DNA of 64,000 bases from Nemophila menziesii. Its lineage: Eukaryota; Streptophyta; Magnoliopsida; Boraginales; Hydrophyllaceae. Made by a program: the position numbers and the translations under genes. Below the pieces are notes generated by a model. It saw only the letters and a program-made list of their open reading frames with translations, searched no databases and was not told the origin of the DNA. Shown piece by piece: positions 11,111-23,035 of the stretch (within the stretch, counting starts at the first letter, position 1; each line of letters begins with the position of its first letter). The DNA is taken from NCBI GenBank assembly GCA_029959085.1, contig JARWIR010000002.1, positions 79,760,224 to 79,824,223 of the forward strand. The letters are read 5' to 3'.

Positions 11111-12869
11111 TGATGTCTCCCTATTTGTTCTAATTCTTAGCCCATTGGAGACATCCTTTTAGGTGAATAAATGAGTTATTTGATAGACTTTTAGGCTTAT
11201 TTGATCATATTACACTTTCTCCCCTTGGAAATTAACTATTTGCAGAATCTGAGCTTTTGTGCGTAAATTTGACTATTTTTAATGCAAAGTTAACTGGTTC
11301 TTGAATTTCATGAAAGACCAATCCAAGGAGGAAAAGTTAGAATAAAGTCTTAGTGTATTTTAGAGTGTTAGGAAATGATTTCTAGTCGAGTTTCTATTTT
11401 TAGAGTACACTTTCCTATTTCGATTTCTTGATTTATTGATTTATTCTTTTTAAGCATATGCGGTTTAATTATTTATTTAATGTGAAGCTTTAAAAGATAA
11501 ATGGTAATTACTTAGAGACCAAGTCAAGATAAGGATGAAAGGAAATAAGATTTACAAGGAAATAAGAAGATTTGGTAAAGATTTGTTCAAAGGAGGAAAA
11601 GATAAAGCTGCCTTTTGAAATCTGAAATCCAGCCACGTTTTAGGAATTAAATTATAATAAAAGATTGGCTAGGATTCTGGACGAATGGTCTGCACCAATA
11701 GAAAGAGCTTTCCAAGACAAGCAGTTTCATATATTGGAACTTCTCAAACGGATAAGTATTCAAAAAGATATGACCAAATCAAATCAGCAGAATCTTATCT
11801 TTTAGAGCTACGAATTTAAGAGTCTTTGCCTTGTCTTCCACTCCAAGTAATTCGACCTAGGGCTTGCTAACACCTATAAATACACCCCTTAGACCTCATT
11901 ATTCAGCACCTCTCACAATTCATTCAATATATACATCCTTAGAGAGAGCGTCAAGAGGCGGAAGCAAGAGCAGAAGCTGGAGACTGTCTATATCTCCAAC
12001 AACAGTTCAAGCCAATTCCTCTATCTAGGTTCTTAATTTATTTCTGTTATTAGGAACATGTATATTATTAATTTCTTTATTGTTTTTACTTTTAATATGA
12101 GCTAAACCTTAATTACTTGAGAATCGTAATGGGATGAACCCTAATTTGTTTAATTCATGTATTTCAATTTGGGATTAGTTTCTAGTTTAATTTGAATTAG
12201 GTATTTCATATTGTTTCTTATTTTATTTTAATTTCACTATCAATGAATTAGCTAATCGGAGATAGGTCTTAGTAATTAAGCTATTCACTTTGGTGGGGAA
12301 GTGATCGCCTTGACGGGGGGTTTAATTACTGAACTAGATAATAAACGTAAGGTAGAAATTATTGATCCTGACGGACTTAGTTAACCTTATAGCCAATTGG
12401 GTAAAATAGTATTCATTCGAAGGTGGATTATGATCGCCCTGACGGGGTTTGTAACATCTGAGAATAGCTCCTAGGTCCACCCTGACGGGGGCTAGGAGAT
12501 TATAGAGTCCCGACTAATATAGAAATATCAGTTCTGCCCTTAAAGAAAGCATTAATTAGGTAAGTTTAGGTGATTCCCTAGCGAGACTCAAGTATAGCTC
12601 ATATCTGCATCTTAGTCCTTTAGTATTTATTTTCAGTATCTTATTTTCTTGCATTCTTAGGATTAATATAAAACCAAATAAATATCTTTTATCTTTTATT
12701 TTCTGTATTTGCAATTATTACTATTTATCTGTTGAACACTTGGGTTATACCAGTCCAATCCCTGAGAACGAATCCGACTTATCGGAGTATTACTTGGACA
12801 ACCGTACACTTGCGGTATTGTGGTTCCTTTTATTTTCGCATTAATTTTATAACACACCAGGACCCACCA
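11111..12869 (+). repeat. Element A 3' LTR
   Basis: 1759 bp, TGATGTCTCC...GACCCACCA, followed by TSD ATTAC. Nearly identical to the 5' LTR; it keeps the 17 bp missing there, near 11848-11864. Confidence 0.93.
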
Positions 12870-13171
12870 ATTACTAAAAATATATAAATAGAACACTCAT
12901 GTAAAATGATGAGTATGGACCAATGAACCTCTGATTTCATAAAAGTAATGAGTACACATGAAATTAACAAACCATTGCTTGCAATTAGACTACAAAACAT
13001 TAATAACCACATGTGAAGCGATAGAAAACTCAACCTATCCCGATTATTAAACGTATACATGTAATGAATTCATACATAAAACATATAATCATTAACCAGG
13101 AGTTAATTAACCAAGCAAATGGGATATACGTATGTTTGTGCAATCAAATAGCAGCTCTACAAGTGGACTGG

Positions 13172-14077
13172 TTATGGGTACCCATCTTCTTGCATCTTCC
13201 ATAACGGATTCTCCGCACCACCTATTACGGCTTCAGTATCATCTACTGGGACTTCAACATGAAACGTAGACATAGAGGGGATGTTATTATAATAAGTCTT
13301 CATGTAAGAAGAAGTGTAAAAATACGACTCCACATATACAAATGGATCACTCACACCGGCACTAGATCTGGCACATAAGGCATGCTGGCAAGGGAAACCA
13401 AGTTCTTGTCATTTTCAACAAGAACAAGTGCGAGCCTCGACGTCTACTACAATAATGGGATTTGAGCCAACTTGAAAAATAGACGGGGTGGATTGCTTAA
13501 TTGTCCATGTGAAAATCAGTCCGACATTGGTGTTATATAGCGCCATAATAGCAGGGCATAGAGGTGAAGTCCATTTGGATGACTTCACATACCAATCATG
13601 AAACCACTGCATTAACTTAACTCGGAGTGTATCCATAAGCTCAGTCACGGTAAGACTCCTCTATTCTAGTATCCAAAACGGCTCGACATCATTAAATGTC
13701 ATTTTTCCATATCGCCTACCTCGAAAATGAGCAATCACATAATTTCCTTCGACAATGACTTGAAAAAGTCGCTCACCTGTTTCTTCCCTTTGAGTAGCAA
13801 AATAGACATCTATTGATCGAAATGTTCAACGGTAGGAGCATGGGAAACTTCTTGACAAGGTATACCATACGGTCACTGTAGAAAGGAGTACCTTTAACAA
13901 CAATCCGAATGTTCTTCTCGATGTGTTTGATGCAAAAACTATGATGGTGACCTAGGAATACGTTTTTTTACTAAATTTAATAGGTCCGGGTGACGATCAA
14001 ATATAAATGTGAGCAGACGACTATCAACGAGGGGCTTTAAAAACTTAAAAAACGCCGTCCAATTGTCGGTGTCCTCA
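13172..14077 (-). pseudogene. MuDR-type MULE transposase, C-terminal part, decayed
   Basis: Reading leftwards from 14077: DNWTAFFKFLKPLV and FIFDRHPDLLNLVKK (about 14000), which fit the second acidic region of MuDR transposases. Next come KMTFNDVEPFWILE, a stop, TELMDTLRVKLMQWF (13648) and SPLCPAIMALY. The SWIM-finger start CSC (about 13415), two stops and PCQHALCARSSAG (about 13385) complete the CxC...CxH finger. The tail (13172-13354) resembles the usual post-SWIM segment. It has several stops and frame breaks, and the N-terminal half is missing because an LTR abuts it at 14078. It is the likely partner of the Ulp1 remnant at 1-4620. Confidence 0.8.
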
Positions 14078-14822
14078 TGGTGGGGGGAAAGGTGTGATAA
14101 ATAAAAAGATAAATAAGATAATAATGAAGGACACGCACCCTTGTCTACCACGACAAACTCACTGCAAGTATTACAGATCGTTTGCAAGTTTAGTTGATAA
14201 GTAAAGTTCGTTCGTAGGGATTTCATCTGTTAGATCTACTTGTACACAATAAGCATAGATGAATTTAGATGTTTAGATTAAAATATAATAAGATGAATAA
14301 TAATATAATGTGAATAAAAAAATAAGAATGCAGATAAATAAATATGAATGTAAGTCAGATAAATTAGGGTTACTAATATGAGTCTGTCTTTCTAAGTTGT
14401 TATTCTAACCTTAAGGGTGAATTGAGCATTATATATTAACCGAGATTCTAAATTCTACCTATCTCCCATCAGGGTGGACTTAGAAGCAACCTCTCCACTA
14501 CCAGGGGACTTGGGTAAGGGGACCTTGTGTAATTATTGGTGGTTAAATCAAACCTTTATGGCTATCTAGTTAGGCAAACCCGTTAGGAACAATACCGCAC
14601 ACTAGACGATTATGTGGTGTTGTTAATAATTGAATCCCCCTTCCGGGTGTTAATCAATTACTAAGGATAGTCCTAAGATTGGCCAAATCTAGGACACGAA
14701 ACAATAAGTCAAAACATATAATACCAATATACGCCAAGCTCAAATCAATTAAAATAATAAATAGTATTATGAAATTTAAGACAAAATAATAACCCAACAA
14801 TTCATAGTAAAACTTACATAAT
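14078..14822 (-). mobile_element. Truncated LTR, same family as the solo LTR at 604
   Basis: The 3'-terminal half of an LTR in minus orientation (plus strand starts TGGTGGGGGGAAAGG). It closely matches 604-1330, including the 'tattacagatcgtttgcaag' block and the 'cccatcagggtggact' block. Similarity stops at about 14822 inside the LTR and no LTR 5' end is seen, so it is a fragment. Confidence 0.8.
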
Positions 14823-16208
14823 AATCAATACCGAGCACTAAGTTCATGATTTATTCCGTTAATTTTAGAAAATTAATTAGGGAATATGAACTATATGTAT
14901 TATCCTCAGCGGACCTATGTATCTTGATTACCACCAAGTTTATTTACTCTTTCATCTTTGCATATATATGATCAGTTTTACCTTTACAAGGTAGACTATA
15001 TTGAACCTATAGTAGGTATCTACATAGGTTATAACATTTGCCTCACCTTCTTTACTAGCGGTGTAATAAAGCTAAGCCGGAATACATTAGGTTTTATACT
15101 TTGTTATTTCTGGACTCTACACATCTTTGACATTTAAAAAACCTGTCAATATTGTGATAAGGGATTAGTCTGTATGTTTTTGACATTTTAAAAAATTAAT
15201 CATTATTAAGTCTTAATCTACCATGTCACACCTCTAAAGACTCAATGTGTACAAAAAGGTATATGCATTCATATTCACAAGTCTGGTGTTTAATAAAACT
15301 CAACTAAAGTACCCTTACCCAACAAGGTCATCAATTAAAAGTATGATTATTTTTTATACCCATGAAAAATAGTTAAAATCCACTTTAATGAGAGTAGTGA
15401 GGGACCACATTAAACATCAATTACCTCTAAAATATTACAAAGTATATATAGAGAAACCTGATTTTTTCTAAGAATAACGACAACGGTCTAGTTTCCCTTG
15501 CAACCCCATTCTCCATTAGCCACTTCCTCGAACTTCTTGACCCTAACCGACTCAAGATCAAACTGGTAGAACACGATCAGAAGTTTTTTTCCCCGACGTT
15601 TAGTAGTTTGAACCATTCATGGATTTCAAATTTAACACGCCGGGAGATGCTTTTGTATTCAAAAGTGAAGCAAAAACCGAAAGTAAAGACCTTCTCCGAT
15701 CAACATTCTTATTAATAAAATCCTTTTTTATATTGTTGGTAAAACCGACAAACACTGATCGTCAATTGGTAAATCTAAAATATTATATTTTTAGTTACAA
15801 AATAAAACTTACAACAAGTTATGCGTAGAGAAATAAATAATATAACAAAAAACTTACAACATATTCCAGAACCACTGAGTAGTAGCGTGACTTCGAACAT
15901 CACTTCGTTAAAAAAGATTTTCTGGGTATGACCAGCTGCTTCAAAGGGATTACTATTACAACTCTATTCTAAGCTCAGAAATATTTTGGAGAAGATGAGA
16001 GAGTTTTTCTATTCTTGATGTTGAAAATAAATTTTTTAGTGTCTTAAACAATATGACTTCAACCTCTTTATATAGTAGTCATGTGAGTTTTATAACGTTG
16101 ACAATAGATGACGTCATAAAGAATTCACCATAAAGCCAACACCTCTATGTCTTAAGCCTTTTGGAATGTATATGAAGAGATAATATTATAAACTAATATA
16201 TTTCCCAT
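14823..16208. other. AT-rich stretch without a recognised gene
   Basis: A TATA-like 'agtatatatagag' is present at about 15442 (+) and a minus-strand 'tatataaagagg' near 16070. A short open stretch (15619-15828, + strand) starts MDFKFNTPGDAFVFKSEAK but matches nothing I know. It may be remains of LTRs. Confidence 0.4.
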
Positions 16209-16218
16209 ATTTATTTTT

Positions 16219-16521
16219 GGGAAAATGACCCAAAAAATCAAAATAATATAATTTTCAGCCCAATAACATCAATGACAAAATTTCTTCCCAATAACATCAT
16301 TAACTAAATTTTGTCCATGATGGGAATCGTCCTTGACGGGAATCGTCCTTGACGGGAATCGTCCTTGATGGGAATCGTCCTTGACGTGAATCGTCCTTGA
16401 TGGGAATCGTCCTTGACGGGAATCGTCCTTGACGGGTAAACATGTAATCTTATAATAGTAAGTTAATGGATGATTCTTTGGGGCAAGTATAATATTATTT
16501 TGATTTTTTGGGTCATTGACC
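16219..16521. mobile_element. Mutator-type MITE with internal 16-bp minisatellite (copy 1)
   Basis: Inverted ends (AATGACCCAAAAAATCAAAA and its complement, about 24-28 bp) are flanked by a 10-bp duplication ATTTATTTTT (16209-16218, 16522-16531). Inside, seven tandem copies of GGGAATCGTCCTTGAC/T lie at about 16321-16435. The TSD length fits Mutator elements. Confidence 0.85.
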
Positions 16522-16669
16522 ATTTATTTTTTATGTGAGACTTTAGAAAGAAAAGATTATTGATTTTCTTTTTTTTCAAGAGCATGAAAAGCTTTAAATG
16601 CCTTTAAATTTCAACTGAGGTGGAGTTTCTTTTTTCTTTCTTTTCTTTTAACAGCCGCCAGTGTTGTCC

Positions 16670-18800
16670 TTTTTTTTTTTTGCATACATCTGAGGCTTAA
16701 AGCCGAAGTTGATTAAAATTTAAATCAACTAAACTCTCACAGAGAGTCTAAAACTAGTCTAGGAATTACACATCCGCTCCTATCTCTAGTTATACTATTC
16801 CATAAGTAATCCGGTGGATCCTTGAATACGCACATATCTTCACTCAGTTCCGCTCCCTTTTTAGCTAACAAATCCGCGCATATATTAGTCTTTCGATATA
16901 TGGATATTACCTCAATTCCTGGATGGTTTGTTAACATCTCAATGCAATCTTTTCCGGTATGACAATTCCAACTCTTAGAGCCACCACCGCCCTTCACTAG
17001 CGCGTAAAGCTCTCTCGAGTCGGTCTCGACATAAATCGATTTGATGCCTTTATTTATCACCCATCTAAGCCCAAAATGAAGTGTCAATAGCTCTGAATGG
17101 AAAGATGACTTTACTATACATGGTCCCGAAAAGCCGGTAAGAAACTCACCAACCTCGTTCCTTAATATTCCACCTATTCCAGCTTTACCACGCGCTAAAT
17201 TAAAATTTCCATCCACATTTAGTTTCAATTTACCACACGGTTTATTCCACATTATTAGTTCACTCCTAGCTGATCTTATCACACCCCCATCGCCTTCAAT
17301 TCCCCAAGCCGATACATACCCACTAGCTACACGCATAGTATCTTCTTTAAGATCCCCTTTACGAGGAACACCGTTGTTAATAATAAATAATGCCTCATTT
17401 ATCCTTGTCCATATTACATTTATAACTGCAATGAACACTAATTTCCATTCAATCCCTCGATATATATCATGCGCCCTCAGATTTTCTCCAAGCCATTTAT
17501 TAAAACCACTCTCCTCCGGAACTGGCTGTCGCAACTAGTCTGTTGTGCTGTTGTTGGGTGATATAGCAGTACGCAGCCTCACAGTGTGGTGAAGAATTTG
17601 CAGGCTCCTCGGAATCACATCATTTCGAGCAGGAAAACAGGAGCACTTCGCTACAACAGTTTCTTCAGCAGCCAACGATCTGTTATCCAGGCCTGTACCA
17701 GCTCTTCTAGTTTCATTCCAAGCAGGATGTACCTGATCAGCCCTTTCGTTCACATGTAACATACAGGCCTGAGTTGCAGCTCTTAGACTACTCCTTTCAT
17801 TCATAGGTAATTGATCAGTAGCGACACCACCAGTACTTGATATCCCCAAGTCTTCCCATAGTAACTTCGCCACTGTACATTCAAGAAATACATGGGTTTG
17901 ATCCTCTACAGGCGCTCTGCATATACTACAGCCGCGACTCTCAATAACACTTCTTCTGTACAAATTACTAGCGGTAGGCAGTCGATCCCACACCATTCTC
18001 CATTACATTACTCTCATTTTTTGCGCGCACTTCGCGCTCCATACACTTTTCCAATCAAACATTATAGATAGATCCCTTTCGGTGATATGATTAAAAGCGA
18101 ATCCATGATTTACTTGATTTCTGAAACCACATATTCTCCTCTTGTTTTAGGACACTTTCGAATTCTTTCGTCAATTGATTACCCATCTCTCGAAGAGAAG
18201 AATTATACGATATCTGAAGAGATTTTTGAATTCCTCCAAGTCTCGCCACCAACAAGCGCTTCCTTTTATTTATGTCGCCAAAGCATTCGAATTTCCATTT
18301 GTTAATATGGTTCTGAATATTTTTTACACTAGGACCCACACCAACTTTGCTTCCCAATTTACATTAACAAATTCCTGAAACCCTTTATGAAGACGCCAAG
18401 CTGCTTCAAATCGGAATAGACGAGGATGAGCGTTCATTCTTGAAGGCGGACATATTTGTATTAGAATTGGCAAGTGGTCGGAGTGAAATCTAGCTAGGTG
18501 AATCACCTTCGCTTTCGGAAATAAGTCTATCCACTCCGAATTACCATAAGCCTTATCTAACCTCTCCATGATTCGTTGACCCGTATTAGTAGCTCCACGT
18601 TAATCGCGGCCCTTCGATCCCAAATCAACTAATCCACAACTTTTCTTCATTCCTCAAATCTTTCCATGCGTCTCGTGACACCCTCGACTCCATCTTTTTT
18701 ATCTTCTTCCTTTCCAATTTGGTTGAAATCTCTTGCAACTAACCATAGAATAGTTAAGTTATGAAATGCATGGTGAAGGGCATTCCACAACTCTTCTCGC
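16670..18800 (-). pseudogene. L1-type LINE remnant lacking its reverse transcriptase
   Basis: Right to left on the minus strand: endonuclease pieces WLVARDFNQI (about 18740) and ARFHSDHLPILIQ (about 18475), a linker (18091-18357), then a jump directly to the zinc-binding zf-RVT segment CSICRAPVEDQTHVFLEC (about 17920). RNase H follows (16737-17300): LNVDGNFN, SELLTLHFGLRW, ETDSRELYAL and TNICADLLAKKG, so all four acidic residues are present. A T12 run at 16670-16681 is the poly(A) tail. The whole RT (over 1 kb) is missing between about 18090 and 18000, and no target duplication was found. It cannot move by itself. Confidence 0.82.
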
Positions 18801-18982
18801 TCTTTATAATACGTACGTGCGTGCGTGCGTATATATATATTTCAAATAACATGACAAGACTCATTATTTACCATATAGTCCATAAGTTTTCGTTTACTAT
18901 TCTATTTTTTACTAACCGGGTGTCACAAAAATAGCACTATATAGATGGATTTATTAATTAAAGCCAACATACAAAAATTAAA

Positions 18983-20053
18983 GGGAAAATGACCCAAAAA
19001 ATCAAAATAATATTATTTTCAGCCCAATAACATCAATGACAAAATTTCTTCCCAATAACATCATTAACTAAATTTTGTCCTTGATGGGAATCGTCCTTGA
19101 CGGGAATCGTCCTTGACGGGAATCGTCCTTGATGGGAATCGTCCTTGACGGGAATCGTCCTTGATGGGAATCGTCCTTGACGGGAATCGTCCTTGACGGG
19201 TAAACATGTAATCTTATAATAGTAAGTTAATGGATGATTCTTTGGGGCAAGTATAACATTATTTTGATTTTTTGGGTCATTGACTAAAAGGGAAAATGAC
19301 CCAAAAAATCAAAATAATATTATTTTCAGCCCAATAACATCAATGACAAAATTTCTTCCCAATAACATCATTAACTAAATTTTGTCCTTGACGGGAATCG
19401 TCCTTGACGGGAATCGTCCTTGACGGGAATCGTCCTTGACGGGAATCGTCCTTGATGGGAATCGTCCTTGACGGGAATCGTCCTTGACGGGAATCGTCCT
19501 TGACGGGTAAACATGTAATCTTATAATAGTAAGTTAATGGATGATTCTTTGGGGCAAGTATAATATTATTTTGATTTTTTGGGTCATTGACCCCTAAAAA
19601 GGAAAAATGACCCAAAAAATCAAAATAATATTATTTTCAGCCCAATAACATCAATGACAAAATTTCTGCCCAATAACATCATCAATTAAATTATTTTATA
19701 CATTATTTGACTATACTATCCCTACTTATGTTATACATTATTCGTCGCGTTAACGGGATTCGTCGGGTGATGGGAATCGTCCGTGATGGGAATCGTCCGT
19801 GACGGGAATCGTACGTGACGGGAATCGTCCGTGACGGGAATCGTCCATGAAGGGAATCGTCCGTGACGGGAATCGTCCGTGACGGGAATCGTACGTGACG
19901 GGAATCGTACGTGACGGGAATCGTCCGTGACGGGAATCGTCCGTGATGGGAATAGTTCTTATGGTGTAAGGGTAAATATGCAATCTTATAATAGTAAGTT
20001 AATGGATGATTCTTTGGGGCAAGTATAATATTATTTTGATTTTTTGGGGCATT
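18983..20053. mobile_element. Three tandem copies of the minisatellite-bearing MITE
   Basis: Copies lie at 18983-19284, 19290-19592 and 19601-20053, each starting GG(G)AAAATGACCC and ending near GGGTCATT, separated by only a few bases (ctaaaa, cccctaaaaa). The first two carry seven GGGAATCGTCCTTGAC units. The third has eleven units of a variant, GGGAATCGTCCGTGAC, with GTACGT substitutions. The head-to-tail order suggests repeated insertion into the end of an earlier copy, or unequal crossing over. ORFs read through the arrays are artefacts of the repeat. Confidence 0.85.
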
Positions 20054-20324
20054 CATTAAAAACAGTTTTTTCTTTCCTTGATGATTAATCATTATTATGG
20101 TTTTGTGGCAACAAAATATGCTACCGATACTAGGTAGAAGGATGACTTAGTGATGTCCACACCGAATTGATGGATAATAAATGGGCGATAGTTTTTTTTA
20201 TCTTATGATTTCATTCTTGTTTGGTTATAAATATACGTTGTAATGTTTATTTTCTTTGATAAGATGATCAATTTCCGGACAAAAAGTAGTCATGAAATAA
20301 TGGTTGTACATATGATATAATAAT

Positions 20325-21853
20325 GGGGAAATTATAAATAAGAGTCCAAACAACATACTACTTAATAATAAAAGGCCCACCCTCTAACTACCTTTATCAG
20401 TCCAACTAGATGCCCAAATAAACCGAAAATGCCCTCCTTCTATACTCTTATAACAATGGGAACCAAAAACCCCAATCCCATTTCCCATTAGGGTTCGAAA
20501 CACAATCCCACCCCCACTACACTGTGCTCTCCCTGTATATCAAACCACACCCCTCTCATCTCTCTCATCCAAACCCCACTACCGCCCCATCATGACTCCC
20601 CTCCCCACCGTACCTGCCGCTCACCATATCACCACAGCACTACCACTTCACAAGCTACTCTTCCCACCGGCACAACTCATTAGGGTTCCACAATCTGCAG
20701 ACGAAAACACGGGAAGACCATAGGCCCCCGATCTCGCTGCTCCGATCTCGTGGAACAATGTCGCCTGGAAAGACCTTCACGGATCTCGCCTGAGAAGAAC
20801 ACCTTCGTTCTGTTTGTGAAGCCCATGAATGCCGTTCGTGAAGACCTACGTGCGTGAACATCACAACCACACCACCACACCACCGTCACCGGCGTGAAGA
20901 AGTCCACCGTCCACCCACCACCTTTATATCACAAGCAGCACTTTCATCTCCTGATCCCAGATTCAGTTGTTTTGTTTCGCTTGAGTGGCCTCCGAGTTCG
21001 AGTCCAAGAAGATGTGAATGGGTTTTAGTGGACCACCACCACCACTCGTGTTGGCTATTTCGCCGTCGTTGGTGGCTATTTCCCCACCGTTGGTGGCTAT
21101 TTCGCCTCCGTTGGTGGCTATTTCGCCACCCTGCACATGAAAACCGAGCTCTGATGTTAGATCTATTTTTTTGTTTTCTCTCAGATTCAGCTGTTTTTGT
21201 TTTATTTATATTTGATTATTTAATCTATTTTTGGTTATTTGCAGGTCCGGTTCCCTAATGATGGTGGTGAACTTGGTTGCAGTTCAGTCAAAGTCAAATG
21301 TGTACAGCCTCATCTAGATCGAGCAATGTGCACGTTCCCATGAGCCTGTATTTGGTCAAGGACTTAGAAATCCTTTGTTATTGCTTCTGTGCACGTACCC
21401 GTTCCACCGTATGTCGCAATGTGCACGTTCCCATGAGACCGGATTTCCTATTGTACACGTTCGCATGATACCGTATTTCCTATTGTACGTGTTCCCATGA
21501 TACCGTATTTCCTATTGTACGCGTTCCCATGATACCGTATTTCCTATTGTACACGTACCCATCTAGTTGTTGTACCTGGACAGCCCATTAAAGGACTTAA
21601 TAAAATTTAATACACTAAAAAAAAATTAAAAAAAGTACACACATATGAATGAAAATAAGTGACGCGTAAAATGGGTCTGTACCCTGTTAAACCCCGTTGT
21701 GCGCGTACCCATGACGAAGGTAACTATCCTCAGGGGTAAGAAGGTAATGTTAAGTAACTAAAAATCCAACTAACGACTTAATAAAAAGTCCTAACTAAGT
21801 AGGACTTTAAAAATAACTTTCGGAGAATTTAGCATTCTATTTGTAATTTCCTC
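20325..21853. mobile_element. Mutator-type TIR element with captured-looking GC-rich cargo
   Basis: A 9-bp duplication TATAATAAT (20316-20324, 21854-21862) encloses inverted ends GGGGAAATTATAAATA and GAGGAAATTACAAATA. The interior from about 20460 to 21270 is much richer in C and G than its surroundings. It contains an ORF-like stretch (20854-21258) with P/H/S- and W-rich repeats and an intron-like 'ttatttgcag' at 21245. No transposase is present. It fits a Pack-MULE, but I do not recognise the donor gene. Confidence 0.72.
21060..21565 (+). repeat. Two small tandem arrays inside the 20325 element
   Basis: At 21060-21132 there are about 3-4 copies of a 24-bp unit containing TTGGTGGCTATTTCGCC. 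At 21447-21565 there are about 3.5 copies of a 32-bp unit (TATTGTACGCGTTCCCATGA...CGTATTTCC), with divergent copies from 21322. Both arrays lie wholly within the element. Confidence 0.75.
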
Positions 21854-21862
21854 TATAATAAT

Positions 21863-22840
21863 TGGATTTAATATTATAAGTTATTTGTATAAATTTATGA
21901 ATCCAAGTGTCAGAAAGCCCATTTGATCATATTAATGTTGTGAGTAGTAATACTTATGATGTTATGATGCATTGATTAATGGCTGTATTGGGTTGAAATC
22001 TATTAGAGTGTTTAATTATACTGTTGCTTTTGGGTTGGGACAAGATTTGTATATGAGAGATAGTCTTGTAAATAAAGTAAAATATTGAGGTTAATTGATG
22101 CAATTAGGCTATTTAATGGAACGGTTGTGAGAAACTAATTGGAGGGTGGCGGTCTTATGAATTCAAGGGAATATTTGGACAATGGACAAAATATAGAAGA
22201 CACAAGCAAAAAAACATAGACAAATCCAACATAAAGGAGGAAAACGATTTTAGCACTCAAGAAACATTTAACAACGTTAAATAGCTAATTATTGCCATAA
22301 TCCAAGGCACTTAAGTCTTTAAGGAAACATAATTATCATCCATACTAAAAAGCTCCCCAATTATCATATTTAAAGAAACCATACAAATCCTTACAAACTT
22401 GAGCATCAAACTTTAAAGAAATCCTCATGCTAAAAAGCTCCTGACACAACAATTTCGAAAATGGAGTATCCCTTTCCCTAAAGCAAGTTGAGTAGGTGTT
22501 TGCCAAGACGGAAAAGCATGAGGCCTGAGATTCCAAAAAGCTAAAAAACCCTTTCTTAAAATAGTCAACACATAGGAGGGTACAATAGTCATTTTCACAA
22601 AATTCTGTTAAGAAGGTTGAAAAATAGATGGACTGATTTTCAAACCGTGAATGAAGGTAAATTGTGAAAAAAAACACAAAAATAACATCTGAGGGGAATA
22701 TAATCAACAATTACGTGCATAGCTTTTTCAAGATAACTTTAAACAACTGTATATTTTTAAAATATCAGGGAAAATGATAATAAGCTCTTTTTCCAACCCT
22801 TCCTCAATAAGGTCCAATCCAAACGTATTGAATTTGTTTT
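21863..22840. other. AT-rich region; one unassigned minus-strand ORF
   Basis: No recognised gene. A minus-strand open frame at 22345-22710 contains FRERDTPFSKLLCQELF and KDLYGFFKYDNWGAF, which look protein-like at the C-terminal half. I cannot assign it, and it could be a gene fragment. Confidence 0.35.
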
Positions 22841-23035
22841 TGAGTTAATTGCACTACAGCTCCCTATATTACATTTTTTTTTAGTGAACTATATTATGCA
22901 AATATTACACTACAGGTCCCTATGCTAAAATTTATTGAGTTAATTGCAGTATAGGTCTACATTATTAGATTAACCTGTTTTTAGTTAATTGCACTAAAGG
23001 TCCCTATATTATGCAAAAAGAAACACACTACAAGT
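22840..23035. repeat. Repeated 'ttaattgcactacaggtccctata' motifs (MITE-like)
   Basis: At least four related motifs (about 22849, 22905, 22942, 22986) of the form TTAATTGCACTAnAGGTCCC, some followed by 'tatattatgcaa'. Such ends are typical of plant TIR MITEs. Boundaries are unclear. A single similar motif occurs at 55985. Confidence 0.5.

Larger units (their letters stand above)
5363..12874 (+). mobile_element. Element A: complete, young non-autonomous LTR retrotransposon (LARD-like, Athila-type signals)
   Basis: Two LTRs (5368-7109, 11111-12869) begin TG and end CA and are flanked by the 5-bp duplication ATTAC (5363-5367, 12870-12874). A tRNA-Asp primer binding site follows the 5' LTR and a purine tract precedes the 3' LTR. 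The internal region of about 4 kb has one 384-codon ORF and no protease, RT, RNase H or integrase, so the element must use proteins of a relative. tRNA-Asp priming and the LLGRQPM-like trace after the ORF point to the Ty3/gypsy Athila/Tat group; that assignment is inferred from family knowledge. By eye the LTRs differ by only two substitutions and one 17-bp deletion. Confidence 0.93.

Noticed and set aside
16320..16440. CRISPR-like array of regular short repeats
   Set aside because: Repeats are directly contiguous (16 bp, no unique spacers), lie within a TIR element, and the DNA is from a plant.
19340..20092. Minus-strand ORFs of 77-129 codons with RTIPV/KDDS repeats
   Set aside because: They are translations of the minisatellite (16 bp unit gives frame-cycling repeats) and of MITE ends; no protein feature.
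20655..20907. Minus-strand ORFs in the 20325 element
   Set aside because: Overlapping open frames in GC-rich cargo with no recognisable product.
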